Source of the DNA: Thermoplasmatota archaeon | GTDB taxonomy: Archaea; Thermoplasmatota; E2; DHVEG-1; B18-G2 | Reading direction: 5' to 3' | Assembly (NCBI GenBank): GCA_029259115.1 | Contig: JAPDJO010000029.1 | Location: forward strand, 1-64,000 | Length of the DNA stretch: 64,000 nt | Shown: positions 16,459 through 25,358 of the stretch, piece by piece | How the letters are laid out: each line of letters opens with the position of its first letter | How positions within the stretch are numbered: the first letter of the stretch is position 1 | Notes under the pieces: model-generated | Seen by the model: only the letters and a program-made list of their open reading frames with translations | Told to the model about the DNA's origin: nothing | Database searches by the model: none | Made by a program: the position numbers and the translations under genes

Positions 16459-18382
16459 GATAGAACTATTTCCTTACAAGCCGAGAAAATTTCAGAGAGA
16501 GATAGTTCTAGCTATAAGGGAGAGTTTAGAGAGTGGTACACCTCTCGTTTTAGAGTCTGGGACAGGATCTGGAAAAACAGTTTGTGCGGTATCCCAAGCT
16601 CTGAAGTTTTCTATTGAAAATGGAAAGAAGATAATCTATATAACTAGAACAAATGCTCAGCAAAGACAGGTTATAACCGAGGTAAGGAATATAAGAAAGA
16701 GGTTCCCGGAATTTAAAGAAGACATCTTTACTGTTGGTGTGCAGGGAAGGGCTCACACATGTTTACTAGCTAGGTCTGATCCAGAGTTAAGCAAAGGATC
16801 GGCGGAGGAGCTATCAAGGTTTTGTTCTGAGATGAAGAAGAGAAAACGAGGGGATGGTTGTCCTTATTTCGAGAATATGAATGATAAATTCGATGAAGTT
16901 GAAAAATTGGGAGAATGGATAAAAGATTATATTCCTACAACGGAAGAGATTATAGAGAGATGTAGAACCCTGGTAATGTGTCCATATGAATTGAACAAAA
17001 TCATGGTTGGGGATGCAAATCTAGTTGTGGCTCCCTACATCTATGTTTTTGATGATCGCCTCAGAAATCTGCTGTTAGATCTCATGGGCGTTAGCGAAGA
17101 GGATGCAGTCCTGATAATTGATGAAGCCCATAATCTACCAGAGTATCTCAGAGATTTGCTATCTTCATATCTCAGCGTTTATGCCGTGAATCAATGTATA
17201 ACTGAAAGTGAGAGATTTGGAGATCCATTTATTTTCAAAAGCATCAAGCTTTCGAATTTCTTGCTTGTAGTGAGAGATGCGATTGATCAAATAAGAAGTG
17301 ATTTCTTGAGAGAGAATGAAAATGATGCTCTTCTTAGCGAAGACACGTTTTTATCCATCATATCAGATTCTTTAGATATCACTAGAAAGGATATAAGATC
17401 GATAGCTGAACAATTGGTATTAATTGGAGAGGAGATAAAGGAGATAAAACAAAGGGAGAAGAAATTACCGAGATCTTATATCTATAGGCTAGGTGTTTTT
17501 CTCCTATCGTGGATAGATATGGACGATGAGAGATTTGTGAGATTAGTAGTTGATGAAACCGAAGGAAAAAATCCAAGGATAGAGATATACTGTCTAGATC
17601 CATCCTTGGGAGCAGAGCCTATCGAAAGGTTTCATACCTCTATCCACATGTCAGGAACCCTCTCGCCTCTGGAAGAGTATAAAGACTCTCTATCTCTCCC
17701 TGAAGACACTAGGCTTTTGTCTTTTCCCTCTCCCTTTCCCAAAGAGAACAGAAAAATCATTTACTCTCCAGCAGTATCAACGAAATACGAAGAGATAAAG
17801 TTCTCTGATGATATGGTGGATAAAATAAAGAGTATGATCGTGGAGATCTGCAATAACTTTAACAGAAATACAATAGTATTTTTCCCAAGCTTTGATTTGA
17901 TGAACGATTTCATAAACAGGGGATTAGTTAAAGAGATTAAAAGAACAATCTACCTAGAAAGAAGAGAGATGAGACAAGATGAACTCATGGATATCGTGCT
18001 TAAATTCAAAAAGGGTAGAGGAAAGGGAAATGTAATGCTATCTGTGGTTGGTGGGAGGATAAGTGAAGGAATGGATTTTCCAGCTGAGGAACTTGAGATA
18101 GCAATAATCGTAGGAATACCCTATCCCAGACCAACAGCTAGGCAGAAGGCTCTACAAAACTACTATGACAAGAAGTTTGGAAAGGGATGGGAATATGCAG
18201 TGAATGCGCCCACAGCCAGAAAATTACTCCAATCAATAGGCAGACTGATAAGAGATGAAAAGGATAGAGGTATAGCCGTGATTTTAGATAGGAGAGCATC
18301 TAGATTTAGAAAATATCTGGGTGATCTGAAGATATCTGGAGGGATAATCAAGGATATCAGAGATTTTTTGGAAGCAGGTTAG
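16436..18382 (+). CDS. XPD/Rad3-family 5'-3' DNA helicase with an iron-sulfur domain
   Basis: I choose TTG 16436 because GGTGAT lies 5 nt upstream; TTG 16430 is the alternative. The 648-residue protein has Walker A ESGTGSGKT (about 40-48), four iron-sulfur cysteines near 109, 130, 142 and 182 (AHTC, FCSEM, GCPYF, MCPYE), DEAH near 228-231, and the second RecA domain with SGTLSPLEEY, GGRISEGMDFPAE and QSIGRLIRDEKDRG. This is the archaeal XPD layout, involved in nucleotide excision repair or resolving DNA structures. The 3' end overlaps the opposite-strand Trm112-like gene by 26 nt. Confidence 0.94.
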   Translation: MKSIEASEIELFPYKPRKFQREIVLAIRESLESGTPLVLESGTGSGKTVCAVSQALKFSIENGKKIIYITRTNAQQRQVITEVRNIRKRFPEFKEDIFTVGVQGRAHTCLLARSDPELSKGSAEELSRFCSEMKKRKRGDGCPYFENMNDKFDEVEKLGEWIKDYIPTTEEIIERCRTLVMCPYELNKIMVGDANLVVAPYIYVFDDRLRNLLLDLMGVSEEDAVLIIDEAHNLPEYLRDLLSSYLSVYAVNQCITESERFGDPFIFKSIKLSNFLLVVRDAIDQIRSDFLRENENDALLSEDTFLSIISDSLDITRKDIRSIAEQLVLIGEEIKEIKQREKKLPRSYIYRLGVFLLSWIDMDDERFVRLVVDETEGKNPRIEIYCLDPSLGAEPIERFHTSIHMSGTLSPLEEYKDSLSLPEDTRLLSFPSPFPKENRKIIYSPAVSTKYEEIKFSDDMVDKIKSMIVEICNNFNRNTIVFFPSFDLMNDFINRGLVKEIKRTIYLERREMRQDELMDIVLKFKKGRGKGNVMLSVVGGRISEGMDFPAEELEIAIIVGIPYPRPTARQKALQNYYDKKFGKGWEYAVNAPTARKLLQSIGRLIRDEKDRGIAVILDRRASRFRKYLGDLKISGGIIKDIRDFLEAG

Positions 18383-18533
18383 GAATACCATCCTTTATCT
18401 CATAACTAACGTTGCACTTTTTACATATCAGCTCTCCTTCGATTATCTCGTCATCTTCTTCTCTTTTCACCTTGAGTTCAAGATCTCCCTTACAGACAGG
18501 ACAACATATTATATCCATGAGATCCCTCTTCAT
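18357..18533 (-). CDS. Trm112-like zinc protein
   Basis: This 58-residue protein starts MKRDLMDIICCPVCKGDLEL. It has two cysteine pairs (C10 or C11 with C14, and C37 with C40 in CKKC) and ends YEIKDGIPNLLPKNL, the signature of the Trm112/UPF0434 family (ILACPICK ... GIPVLLP). Archaeal Trm112 activates several methyltransferases. It starts one base after the TAG of the upstream exonuclease gene, so it belongs to that operon. Its last codons overlap the XPD gene. Confidence 0.85.
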   Translation of the reverse strand: MKRDLMDIICCPVCKGDLELKVKREEDDEIIEGELICKKCNVSYEIKDGIPNLLPKNL

Positions 18534-18534
18534 A

Positions 18535-19551
18535 CTACACCTCTCCTATATAGAAATGTTTCCTCTTTTTAAGATCGTTATCCCATATTAAACTCCAATT
18601 ATTTTCCCTGTGCTTTTTCTCCCCCTCTATCTTCTGAGCATGATATTTTATCTGAGAATCCATCAGATCAGCGTAATGTAAAACCAAAGCCTCTAGAAGT
18701 TTTGGTATCTCTGGGGAGCCCCACTCGCGCCTTCCATGATGGCTGAGAATCATATGTGAAAGTAACATCTGGAGGTTTTCTGGAAAATCTATACCTTCCG
18801 ATCTCAACTCATTTATCTTTTCTCTAATCTTTCTTTCTCCCAGGATTATGTGTCCCGCAAGGATACCCTCATCTGTCTTCTCGCATAAGAGATAGGGTTT
18901 GTACTCAAAGGATTTTCCTATATCGTGAAGCATGGCTCCAGTTAGTAAAAGATCTCTGTTTAGATCTTTATTTATCTTTGATATCGCATCACATATCCTT
19001 ACAACATTTAAGGTATGCTCGAGGTTTCCACCGATGTAGTTGTGATGATGATCTATGGATGAAGGGGTTCTCGTGAATTTTTCTATAAATTCTTCGTCGT
19101 AAAATATCTTCTTTAGGAGAGATTTTAGATAAACATTATCTATGCTATCTATGTAATCTCTTAACTCAGATAACATACTCTCTATCTCAGTATTACTTAA
19201 AGATGGTACCAAGTCTTCTATCCGAACATTCTCTCTATCTATCCTTTCGATATTATCTAAGGAATTCAAGTATATCTTTATCTCACCATTTTTATCATCA
19301 ACCACACCCTCTCTAATGAATATGAAGTCACCAGGTTTTATGATATTGATGAAATCGTCTCTATTGAGGTTTTTGTTTGTAAAAGCGATCTTTATCTCTC
19401 CGGTTTTATCACAAATCAATACCTCTAAATTATCTTTGGGAATGATTTTTCTCACGAGAAAGACATCACTTACCGAATACCCAATCTTCAGATTTTCGAT
19501 GAACTGTTTTTTCCTCATAAGTCTGGTCTTTTTCACTTTCCTCCCCTTCAC
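18535..19551 (-). CDS. YhaM-like 3'-5' exoribonuclease (OB fold plus HD domain)
   Basis: This 338-residue protein has an N-terminal OB-fold domain (about 20-105: SVSDVFLVRKI, LEVLICDKTGEIKI, KPGDFIFIREGVV) and an HD phosphohydrolase domain: a DHHHNYIGGNLEHT segment with H179, LHDIGK with H209-D210, and HHGRREWGSP. This is the architecture of YhaM/CBF1, a metal-dependent 3'-5' exoribonuclease best known from Firmicutes. The GTG start overlaps the TGA of the RNase J-like gene (GTGA), so the two nucleases are translationally coupled. An in-frame ATG 11 codons later is also possible. Confidence 0.85.
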   Translation of the reverse strand: MKGRKVKKTRLMRKKQFIENLKIGYSVSDVFLVRKIIPKDNLEVLICDKTGEIKIAFTNKNLNRDDFINIIKPGDFIFIREGVVDDKNGEIKIYLNSLDNIERIDRENVRIEDLVPSLSNTEIESMLSELRDYIDSIDNVYLKSLLKKIFYDEEFIEKFTRTPSSIDHHHNYIGGNLEHTLNVVRICDAISKINKDLNRDLLLTGAMLHDIGKSFEYKPYLLCEKTDEGILAGHIILGERKIREKINELRSEGIDFPENLQMLLSHMILSHHGRREWGSPEIPKLLEALVLHYADLMDSQIKYHAQKIEGEKKHRENNWSLIWDNDLKKRKHFYIGEV

Positions 19552-20960
19552 AAGGTATATTTCTCCCCTTCTTTAACTATAACGATTTCTCCATCGAGGT
19601 TTTTGAATCCCTCTGGATTTTCAGTGTGTATTGGAAATATCTTCTTTGGTCTAATCTCCTTTATCATGTTAAGTATATCCTCTCCATATGCGTGTCCTGA
19701 GCAGTGGGCATGAACGTATCTCAAATTAAATAACTTTAACCATTCCATCATTCTTTCAAAGGATATCTCCATCTCCTCGTTGAAAGGTTCTGACAAAGAG
19801 TGAACATAGACTCCTTTCTCTGGCTTTAGATCTATTAGGGTATTGAAATACCAGTAGTTCAGAACCACAATATAATCCTCTGGATTTTTAGAAATCTCCT
19901 CAGCCGTTATGATGTTTGGATAGTTCAATCTTGACTTTATATAAGGCTCAGAGATGTAGTCATAGTCAGCATATGTACCGGTTCTCATTTTTGGTTTGAG
20001 TAAGAGGATACCTTCTCCTTTGCTATCCGGAACTTTCAACTTCCCATCTAAATGATATCTCTCAAGGAAGCAGGCATGCTTGAACGATATCACTAAGAAC
20101 TTGTCCAGTTCCCTTGATACCCTGTAGAATGTTCTAAATCTATCAACATCTTTGAAGTTAAAATCTACTACGCATAGACCTCTTGCATTTTTAAGTTCTT
20201 CTTTTGCCTTGACATATACCTTCTCTTCTGACTCTTCTCCTCTTTTTTCATTTATTCTTGTACCTTCCGTTATTATTGCTATAGGTCTCTCCTCTTTCGC
20301 TCTCTCTATAAAATCTCTGGTTAAACCTGGATTTGTCCCATGCATCCTTAAATCTCCGGTGTAGACTATTGGACCTTTTGATGTATAGATTATAAAACCG
20401 TAAGATCCAGGAACACTATGATCAACATGTATGGGCTCTATATCGACAGAGTCTATGGTTATATTATCTCCTGTTCTGAAGAGCTTGAATTTTCTCTTTA
20501 TAGGTTCTTCCCTTTTACCAGGAATAATTGGTCTTCTCTTGAAATCGACGACCTCATTCTCTATGTTTCTTTTACTCTGCTCATTAACGGCATCGAGTAT
20601 ATATTTGCAAGTTTCTCCACAGTAAATTGGTATATCTTTATGAAGAAATGATACGTAATTTGCATGATCCGCATGTGCATGTGATAGAATAACCGCAGAT
20701 ATCTCCGGGTCCTCTGGCTCTCTGCCCATATGAACCAACAGATCCTCTCTATATATCCCTCTTATGTCCGGTATAAGGTTTGTAGCAAGAAAATCACCTA
20801 ACCCATTTGCAGATCTTGGGGGAAGATATTCCTCAAAATATCTAGATCTTCTCGAAAAACTTACACCAAAATCCAAAAAGAATCTAGCATCTCCATCTTC
20901 CAGTAGTATCTTGTTGCCCCCAATCTCTTTAACCCCGCCATAGAAGATTAGATTGACCAT
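19548..20960 (-). CDS. RNase J-like beta-CASP metallo-beta-lactamase nuclease
   Basis: This 470-residue protein starts NLIFYGGVKEIGGNKILL. It has the metal motif HAHADH (94-99), a later Asp in VYTGDLRMHG, the inserted beta-CASP domain, and the C-terminal HCSGHAYGEDI and PKKIFPIHTENPEGF motifs that are diagnostic of RNase J and related RNA nucleases. It likely acts as a 5'-3' exo- or endoribonuclease. It lies in an operon with a zinc-ribbon membrane protein upstream and a YhaM-like 3'-5' exonuclease downstream, which suggests an RNA decay unit. Confidence 0.9.
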   Translation of the reverse strand: MVNLIFYGGVKEIGGNKILLEDGDARFFLDFGVSFSRRSRYFEEYLPPRSANGLGDFLATNLIPDIRGIYREDLLVHMGREPEDPEISAVILSHAHADHANYVSFLHKDIPIYCGETCKYILDAVNEQSKRNIENEVVDFKRRPIIPGKREEPIKRKFKLFRTGDNITIDSVDIEPIHVDHSVPGSYGFIIYTSKGPIVYTGDLRMHGTNPGLTRDFIERAKEERPIAIITEGTRINEKRGEESEEKVYVKAKEELKNARGLCVVDFNFKDVDRFRTFYRVSRELDKFLVISFKHACFLERYHLDGKLKVPDSKGEGILLLKPKMRTGTYADYDYISEPYIKSRLNYPNIITAEEISKNPEDYIVVLNYWYFNTLIDLKPEKGVYVHSLSEPFNEEMEISFERMMEWLKLFNLRYVHAHCSGHAYGEDILNMIKEIRPKKIFPIHTENPEGFKNLDGEIVIVKEGEKYTL

Positions 20961-20961
20961 C

Positions 20962-21330
20962 TTAGATCACTAGTTTGTATCCGCAGTTTGGACAGAATCT
21001 TGGATTACCAGTTATCTCTTTTCCACAGTTCGGGCATCTGTTTGGCGCTCGCCGTCTGGCTTCTTCTAGTTTGATTCTCATGTTGAAGGAATCTGCATCT
21101 CTGTAGCTGTCTATAGCTGATATACAGCCAACCAAGATATAAATTAGCGCGAAGATGAGAGGATGGACGTTTAAAATAAAGCATGTGACGAGATAGAAAA
21201 GCCAAAAGATCATCAAAATCACACCTATACCGATCTTGAGATTCGTAACACCAGCGTACATCTCTCCCAATCCCCACACTAAGAAGCTGTAAATTGCTGC
21301 GAGAAATCTATTCTTCCTAACTTGAGGCAT
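20962..21330 (-). CDS. Membrane protein with a C-terminal zinc ribbon
   Basis: The protein has 122 residues. Two to three hydrophobic segments (AAIYSFLVWGLGEMYAGV, IGVILMIFWLFYLVTCFIL, PLIFALIYILVGCISAID) are followed by a cytoplasmic zinc ribbon, CPNCGKEITGNPRFCPNCGY. The beginning (RFLAAIYSFLVWGLGEMYAG) resembles TM2-type small membrane domains. It is the first gene of the nuclease operon and lies one base before the RNase J-like start codon. It could anchor the decay enzymes to the membrane, but that is inference. Confidence 0.78.
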   Translation of the reverse strand: MPQVRKNRFLAAIYSFLVWGLGEMYAGVTNLKIGIGVILMIFWLFYLVTCFILNVHPLIFALIYILVGCISAIDSYRDADSFNMRIKLEEARRRAPNRCPNCGKEITGNPRFCPNCGYKLVI

Positions 21331-21383
21331 GAGGATAGAAATCCTTTGCCAACATTTAAAAATTTCATCCCGATGTTTGAAAG

Positions 21384-21806
21384 GTGCACGAGTGGGCCTT
21401 AGCTGAGGCAGTAGTGGAGAGTGTTCTGGAAGCGGTTAAAAAAGAGAGATTCACTTCTGTGAAGGAAGTTGATATTTCTCTCGGTGAACTCCAAGATATA
21501 GAGATAGAGATTTTTGAGTTCGCTCTAAAAAAATTGATGGAAAAGGAGAATATCTTCAGACATACAAAGATAAATCTAAGGGTGGAGAAAACACTTTTCA
21601 GATGTAGAGCATGTGGAAATGAGTGGAGTTTGAAAGAGACAAAAGATATCGACAAAGACGTAAGAGAAGCTATACACTTTCTTCCTGAGCTCTCCCATTC
21701 CTTTATAAGATGTCCAAAATGCGGAAGCCCAGACTTTGAGGTGGTGAAGGGAAGGGGTGTATCAATAGATTCGATACGCGGTGAGATAGATGGATCCGAG
21801 GACTAG
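21384..21806 (+). CDS. hypA: Hydrogenase nickel-insertion protein HypA
   Basis: This 140-residue protein starts at GTG 21384, giving the MHEWALAEAV N-terminus whose His2 binds nickel. A zinc site is formed by C74, C77 (CRAC) and C110, C113 (CPKC), with an insertion between the pairs, as in other archaeal HypA. A TATA box (TTTAAAAAT, about 21354-21362) lies at the distance expected for a leaderless start, which supports the GTG. It overlaps the following ATPase gene by 17 nt. It implies that the organism makes a [NiFe]-hydrogenase, although none is in this window. Confidence 0.93.
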   Translation: MHEWALAEAVVESVLEAVKKERFTSVKEVDISLGELQDIEIEIFEFALKKLMEKENIFRHTKINLRVEKTLFRCRACGNEWSLKETKDIDKDVREAIHFLPELSHSFIRCPKCGSPDFEVVKGRGVSIDSIRGEIDGSED

Positions 21807-22542
21807 TGTTATAGGTAAGAGATTGGAAAAGGTAAAAAGGATAATCGCTGTATCTGGAGGTAAGGGAGGAGTAGGAAAGAGTGTTATCTCTTCTCTCCTT
21901 GCTTTGGCTCTCTCCGAATCAGGAAAAAAAGTTGGTTTGTTAGATTTAGACCTTTCTTCACCATCAGATCATATTATACTGGGAGTGAAAAATTTATATC
22001 CTGAGGAGGAGTATGGGATTATCCCCCCAGAATTCCAAGGAATAAGGTTCATGTCGATAACATTATTTGCAAAAGATGAACCTACTCCTCTGAGGGGAGA
22101 TGACGTATCCAATGCTATAAGGGAATTATTATGTATAACAAGGTGGGAAGACTTGGATTTTTTGATTATAGACATGCCACCTGGCATAGGAGATGAGCTT
22201 TTCGAGGCTATTGAACTGTTAAAAAGATGTGAATTTATTTTAGTAACAATCCCATCAAGAGTAGCATTTGAAACTGTAAAGAAGCTCGCTCTCATCCTCA
22301 GGGAAATAAAATCTCCTATTATAGGTGTGATTGAAAACATGAAGAGAGGAGAAAACGATTTTATTCTTAAAGAGTGTGAAAGGCTTAATCTCGATTATCT
22401 TGGAAGCGTTAGGTTTGATGAAAAGTTGGAGGATGCAATAGGGGATAGCGAGAAAATTAAGGAATCTAAAGTTTTCGAGGATATACTTCGTATATCGAGA
22501 TTTCTTATGGAGGGACAAAGAGATTTATCTTGCTGTACTTGA
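21790..22542 (+). CDS. MinD/Mrp-type ATPase, probable archaeal HypB partner of HypA
   Basis: This 250-residue SIMIBI P-loop ATPase has the deviant Walker A SGGKGGVGKS (22-31), the DLDLSSPSDHIILG switch region and DMPPGIGDE (Walker B). By sequence alone it would be called Mrp/NBP35-like, and it lacks a C-terminal CxxC. Because the gene overlaps hypA and is followed by NikR, I favour the archaeal MinD-type HypB described in Thermococcus kodakarensis, which binds HypA and raises its nickel affinity. An iron-sulfur carrier role is the alternative. Confidence 0.85.
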   Translation: MDPRTSVIGKRLEKVKRIIAVSGGKGGVGKSVISSLLALALSESGKKVGLLDLDLSSPSDHIILGVKNLYPEEEYGIIPPEFQGIRFMSITLFAKDEPTPLRGDDVSNAIRELLCITRWEDLDFLIIDMPPGIGDELFEAIELLKRCEFILVTIPSRVAFETVKKLALILREIKSPIIGVIENMKRGENDFILKECERLNLDYLGSVRFDEKLEDAIGDSEKIKESKVFEDILRISRFLMEGQRDLSCCT

Positions 22543-22912
22543 CGCCTTTCAATGATTGTATCCTATCTGCGAAGCTTTTAATCTCTGAAGCTTTTCCCTC
22601 AACCACTAAAATCTCTAAACAGTTTTTCTCATCTAGGTGAATGTGCATTGTCGATCTTACTTTGGAGTGTTGAGAATGTTGAATGTGTAGCAGTCTATGA
22701 GTAATATCGCTGAAATCGTGATCGTATACTATGGATAGAACGCCAACAATCTTCTTTTCCGGTTGAGAGATTTCTTCCTCTACGAGCGCCTTCCTTATTA
22801 GGTCCCTGATAGCTTCAGATCGGTTTGAGTAACCTTTTTCCTTTATAATCTTATCAAATCTTTTTAGAAGATCGGGTTCCAAAGATACACCAAATCTAAC
22901 TACACTTGGCAT
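22505..22912 (-). CDS. nikR: Nickel-responsive regulator NikR
   Basis: This 135-residue protein has an N-terminal ribbon-helix-helix (VVRFGVSLEPDLLKRFDKII, SNRSEAIRDLIRKAL) and a C-terminal ACT-like nickel domain. The four high-affinity Ni ligands are present at the expected spacing: H79, H90, H92 and C98 (MHIHLDEKNC). NikR represses or activates nickel uptake and enzyme genes when Ni is bound. It is convergent with and overlaps the HypB-type ATPase gene by 38 nt. The neighbouring hyp genes fit the role. Confidence 0.95.
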   Translation of the reverse strand: MPSVVRFGVSLEPDLLKRFDKIIKEKGYSNRSEAIRDLIRKALVEEEISQPEKKIVGVLSIVYDHDFSDITHRLLHIQHSQHSKVRSTMHIHLDEKNCLEILVVEGKASEIKSFADRIQSLKGVKYSKINLFVPP

Positions 22913-22921
22913 GGAATAATT

Positions 22922-22936
22922 GTATAGTTATGATAC
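22922..22936. promoter_or_regulatory. Candidate NikR operator palindrome
   Basis: GTATAGTTATGATAC lies 10 bases upstream of the nikR start codon. The outer four bases on each side are perfectly inverted (GTAT/ATAC), and the pattern recalls the GTAT...ATAC half-sites of bacterial NikR operators, though the spacer is much shorter. It may serve autoregulation. Weak evidence. Confidence 0.3.
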
Positions 22937-22955
22937 TCAAAACAGTTTTGGAAGA

Positions 22956-23663
22956 TTAGGTATGAACTTGAAATTCTGCAATGGTATCTCCTGTGGGCTC
23001 GTAGATGAGAGTAATTGTTATGTTCTCATCTAAGGGTTCATGTACAGTTATAGTATCTCCAGCTGTCACATATCCAGTTGCTCCAATATCAGACATTGGA
23101 ATTGGTTCTGTTCCGATCGTATAATGATCTCCATTATTGAAAGATACAACTACATTATCTCTATCTGCTCTGATGAGTATAGATTCCCATGAGAGATTCT
23201 GAGGTGCAGATGTTATAGTTATGTTCTTATCCATTACACTCCAGCTCATCTCTGGAATTTCGTGTCCCTCACGGAATATAACTACATTCACTCCGCATAC
23301 AAAGTGGGGTCTTATTATTCCATAGAATCTTTCCTTTATTATGTCATCATCGCAACGATCAAGAGAGAAATTTTGATTTCTTACTTTCGACCACATGACA
23401 AACCTGATTCTATTTTTACCTTCACTCTTTATAATTCCTATAAGAAGAATCCTCACCCTCACGGCTTTGAATGAATATGAGTCATCGGTTTTATTTAGAT
23501 CCCTTATTGTACCTACCAGGAACATTATTATTTTTAGATAGGATTCGTTATCGTTTTTGTAAAAATCGGTCACAGGATTCTTGGAGGTAGCACCTAGGGG
23601 GATGGAGGATAGTACAATTATTGCTGCCCAGATAGTAGCAAAGAAACGAACCATCTTATTCAT
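22956..23663 (-). CDS. Secreted protein, family A member 1
   Basis: This 235-residue protein has a signal peptide (VRFFATIWAAIIVLSSIPLGATS) and beta-rich sequence. The region about 45-125 (LVGTIRDLNKTDDSYSFKAV, RFYGIIRPHFVCGVNVVIF) corresponds to the adjacent smaller gene (LFALIKDKDVVSYGNTSVYR, EFKGILTNHFVLGMYKL), so they are paralogs. The C-terminal 100 residues form an extra beta domain (GATGYVTAGDTITVHEP) absent from the short paralog. Function unknown, extracellular. Confidence 0.72.
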   Translation of the reverse strand: MNKMVRFFATIWAAIIVLSSIPLGATSKNPVTDFYKNDNESYLKIIMFLVGTIRDLNKTDDSYSFKAVRVRILLIGIIKSEGKNRIRFVMWSKVRNQNFSLDRCDDDIIKERFYGIIRPHFVCGVNVVIFREGHEIPEMSWSVMDKNITITSAPQNLSWESILIRADRDNVVVSFNNGDHYTIGTEPIPMSDIGATGYVTAGDTITVHEPLDENITITLIYEPTGDTIAEFQVHT

Positions 23664-23732
23664 AGAGTAAAATATATAAAATTTGGATATTTATAGTTTT
23701 TGAAAGAGGTTCTAATCTTTCTATAGGTAAAT

Positions 23733-24110
23733 TCAGATTCCTATCGTATCTATCTTCAACTTGTACATCCCAAGCACAAAGTGGTTAGTTAATATCCCTT
23801 TAAACTCTCCCTCTGTGAATAACCATTTTCCATCGATTATAGCGAATTGAAGATTCTTCATGTAAGATCTAGAAATTGTTTTTCCACCGTTAGCCTTTGT
23901 GATTGTTAGTGCAAAACCTCTGACTATGATAAAACGATAAACGCTCGTATTTCCATAACTGACAACATCTTTATCTTTTATCAATGCGAACAGTATATAT
24001 TTAGTCTCTATAGATTGTGTTTCAGCATTTACTGGTAAGCTTGAGATAGTCATAGAGAAAATTATCATTGCCATAAAGGTGCCTAACACAGATGTGCATC
24101 TTCTCTTCAT
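23733..24110 (-). CDS. Secreted protein, family A member 2 (short)
   Basis: This 125-residue protein has a clear signal peptide (basic start, then TFMAMIIFSMTISSLPVNAE), followed by a single beta domain homologous to the N-terminal domain of the downstream gene: LFALIKDK, VYRFIIVRGFAL and the end motif EFKGILTNHFVLGMYKL. It is transcribed in the same direction as the longer paralog and as nikR. The family is not recognised. Confidence 0.72.
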   Translation of the reverse strand: MKRRCTSVLGTFMAMIIFSMTISSLPVNAETQSIETKYILFALIKDKDVVSYGNTSVYRFIIVRGFALTITKANGGKTISRSYMKNLQFAIIDGKWLFTEGEFKGILTNHFVLGMYKLKIDTIGI

Positions 24111-24223
24111 GAAAATGAATATAGAGGATATTATATAATAAATTTCCTATGATTAATTGTCGTAATCGAATCATTTAAAAAACAGAATGTGATATCAACC
24201 TTACCAAAAGGGAGGTGCATGAT

Positions 24224-25357
24224 ATGGTATTTGATCCTCAGGACAACATATTCATGCTTGCTGGGCCAGTAAAGATTCATCCAAGAGTATTAAAGGCGAT
24301 GAACACTCCTTCTATAGGTCATCGAAGTCCTGAATTTACAGAGGTAAACAAGGAGTTAAGGGAGTTGACCCAATATCTCTTTCAAACAAAGAATGATGTT
24401 GCTATCCTCTCTGGATCGGGAACCGCAGGCATGGACGCAGCAATGGCTAACCTTTTAGATAAAGGTGAAAAGGCTCTGACCATAAACAATGGTAAGTTTG
24501 GAGAAAGAATGGGACAACTTGCAAAGACATATGGAGAAAACATAGAGCTTAAATATCCTTGGGGATCACCACCTGATCTGGGGGAGATTGAAGAGATACT
24601 TTCTAAAGAGGATATTAAGGTTCTAGCATTCACTCATAATGAAACGAGCACAGGCTTAACAAACCCTCTTCCGGAAATAGCAAAGCTTGCTCACAAGTAT
24701 GGAGCTATCTTGGTTGTAGATGGAATAACAAGTGTTGGGGGTATAGATGTTCCAGTAGATAAGCTTGGAATAGATATATGCATAACAGGTTCCCAGAAAT
24801 GCATAGCGGCGCCAGCCGGTCTTGCCTTACTATCTGTATCAGAAAGAGCATTGGAGGCTATGCATGACAAAAAGACATACTACCTAGACTTGAAGAAGCA
24901 CGTCGAAAAGCTTAGAGATGGGCAAACTCCTTATACGCCAGCAGTGCACCTCCATCTTGCTCTACTAGAGGCTCTTAGGATACTGAAGGAAGAAGGCCTT
25001 GAGAATAGAATAAAGAGAACTGCTAGAATAGCCGAGGCATGCAGAGCTGCCGTAGATGCCCTTAATCTGGAATTGTTGCCGGATAAGAAGTACGCATCTA
25101 ATACTGTTACTGCAATAAAATATCCTGAAGGGATTTCAGATAAGGATATAAGAGGTAGACTTAAGAGTGAATATGGAATAGTGATAGCAGGTTCTCAGGC
25201 TCCACACAAGGGAGAGTTCTTCAGAATAGGTCACATGGGTTTAGTTCAATTCAGAGAATTACTAGCCACCATTGCGTGTCTGGAAGTTGTATTGGCAAAG
25301 GCAGGATGGAAATTCGAGAAGGGCGCAGGGGTTGCTGCTATAGAAGAATACATGTGA
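24224..25357 (+). CDS. Class V PLP aminotransferase (alanine/serine-glyoxylate type)
   Basis: I choose ATG 24224 because GGAGGTG ends 6 nt upstream; the upstream GTG would lie inside that site. The 377-residue protein has the fold-type I pattern: LSGSGTAGMDAAMANLL, HNETSTGLTNPL, VVDGITSVGGIDVPVDKLGID and the PLP lysine in ITGSQKCIAAPAGLA. It resembles serine-pyruvate and alanine-glyoxylate aminotransferases; in archaea such enzymes are also assigned to serine synthesis. The exact amino donor is uncertain. Confidence 0.9.
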   Translation: MVFDPQDNIFMLAGPVKIHPRVLKAMNTPSIGHRSPEFTEVNKELRELTQYLFQTKNDVAILSGSGTAGMDAAMANLLDKGEKALTINNGKFGERMGQLAKTYGENIELKYPWGSPPDLGEIEEILSKEDIKVLAFTHNETSTGLTNPLPEIAKLAHKYGAILVVDGITSVGGIDVPVDKLGIDICITGSQKCIAAPAGLALLSVSERALEAMHDKKTYYLDLKKHVEKLRDGQTPYTPAVHLHLALLEALRILKEEGLENRIKRTARIAEACRAAVDALNLELLPDKKYASNTVTAIKYPEGISDKDIRGRLKSEYGIVIAGSQAPHKGEFFRIGHMGLVQFRELLATIACLEVVLAKAGWKFEKGAGVAAIEEYM

Positions 25358-25358
25358 T

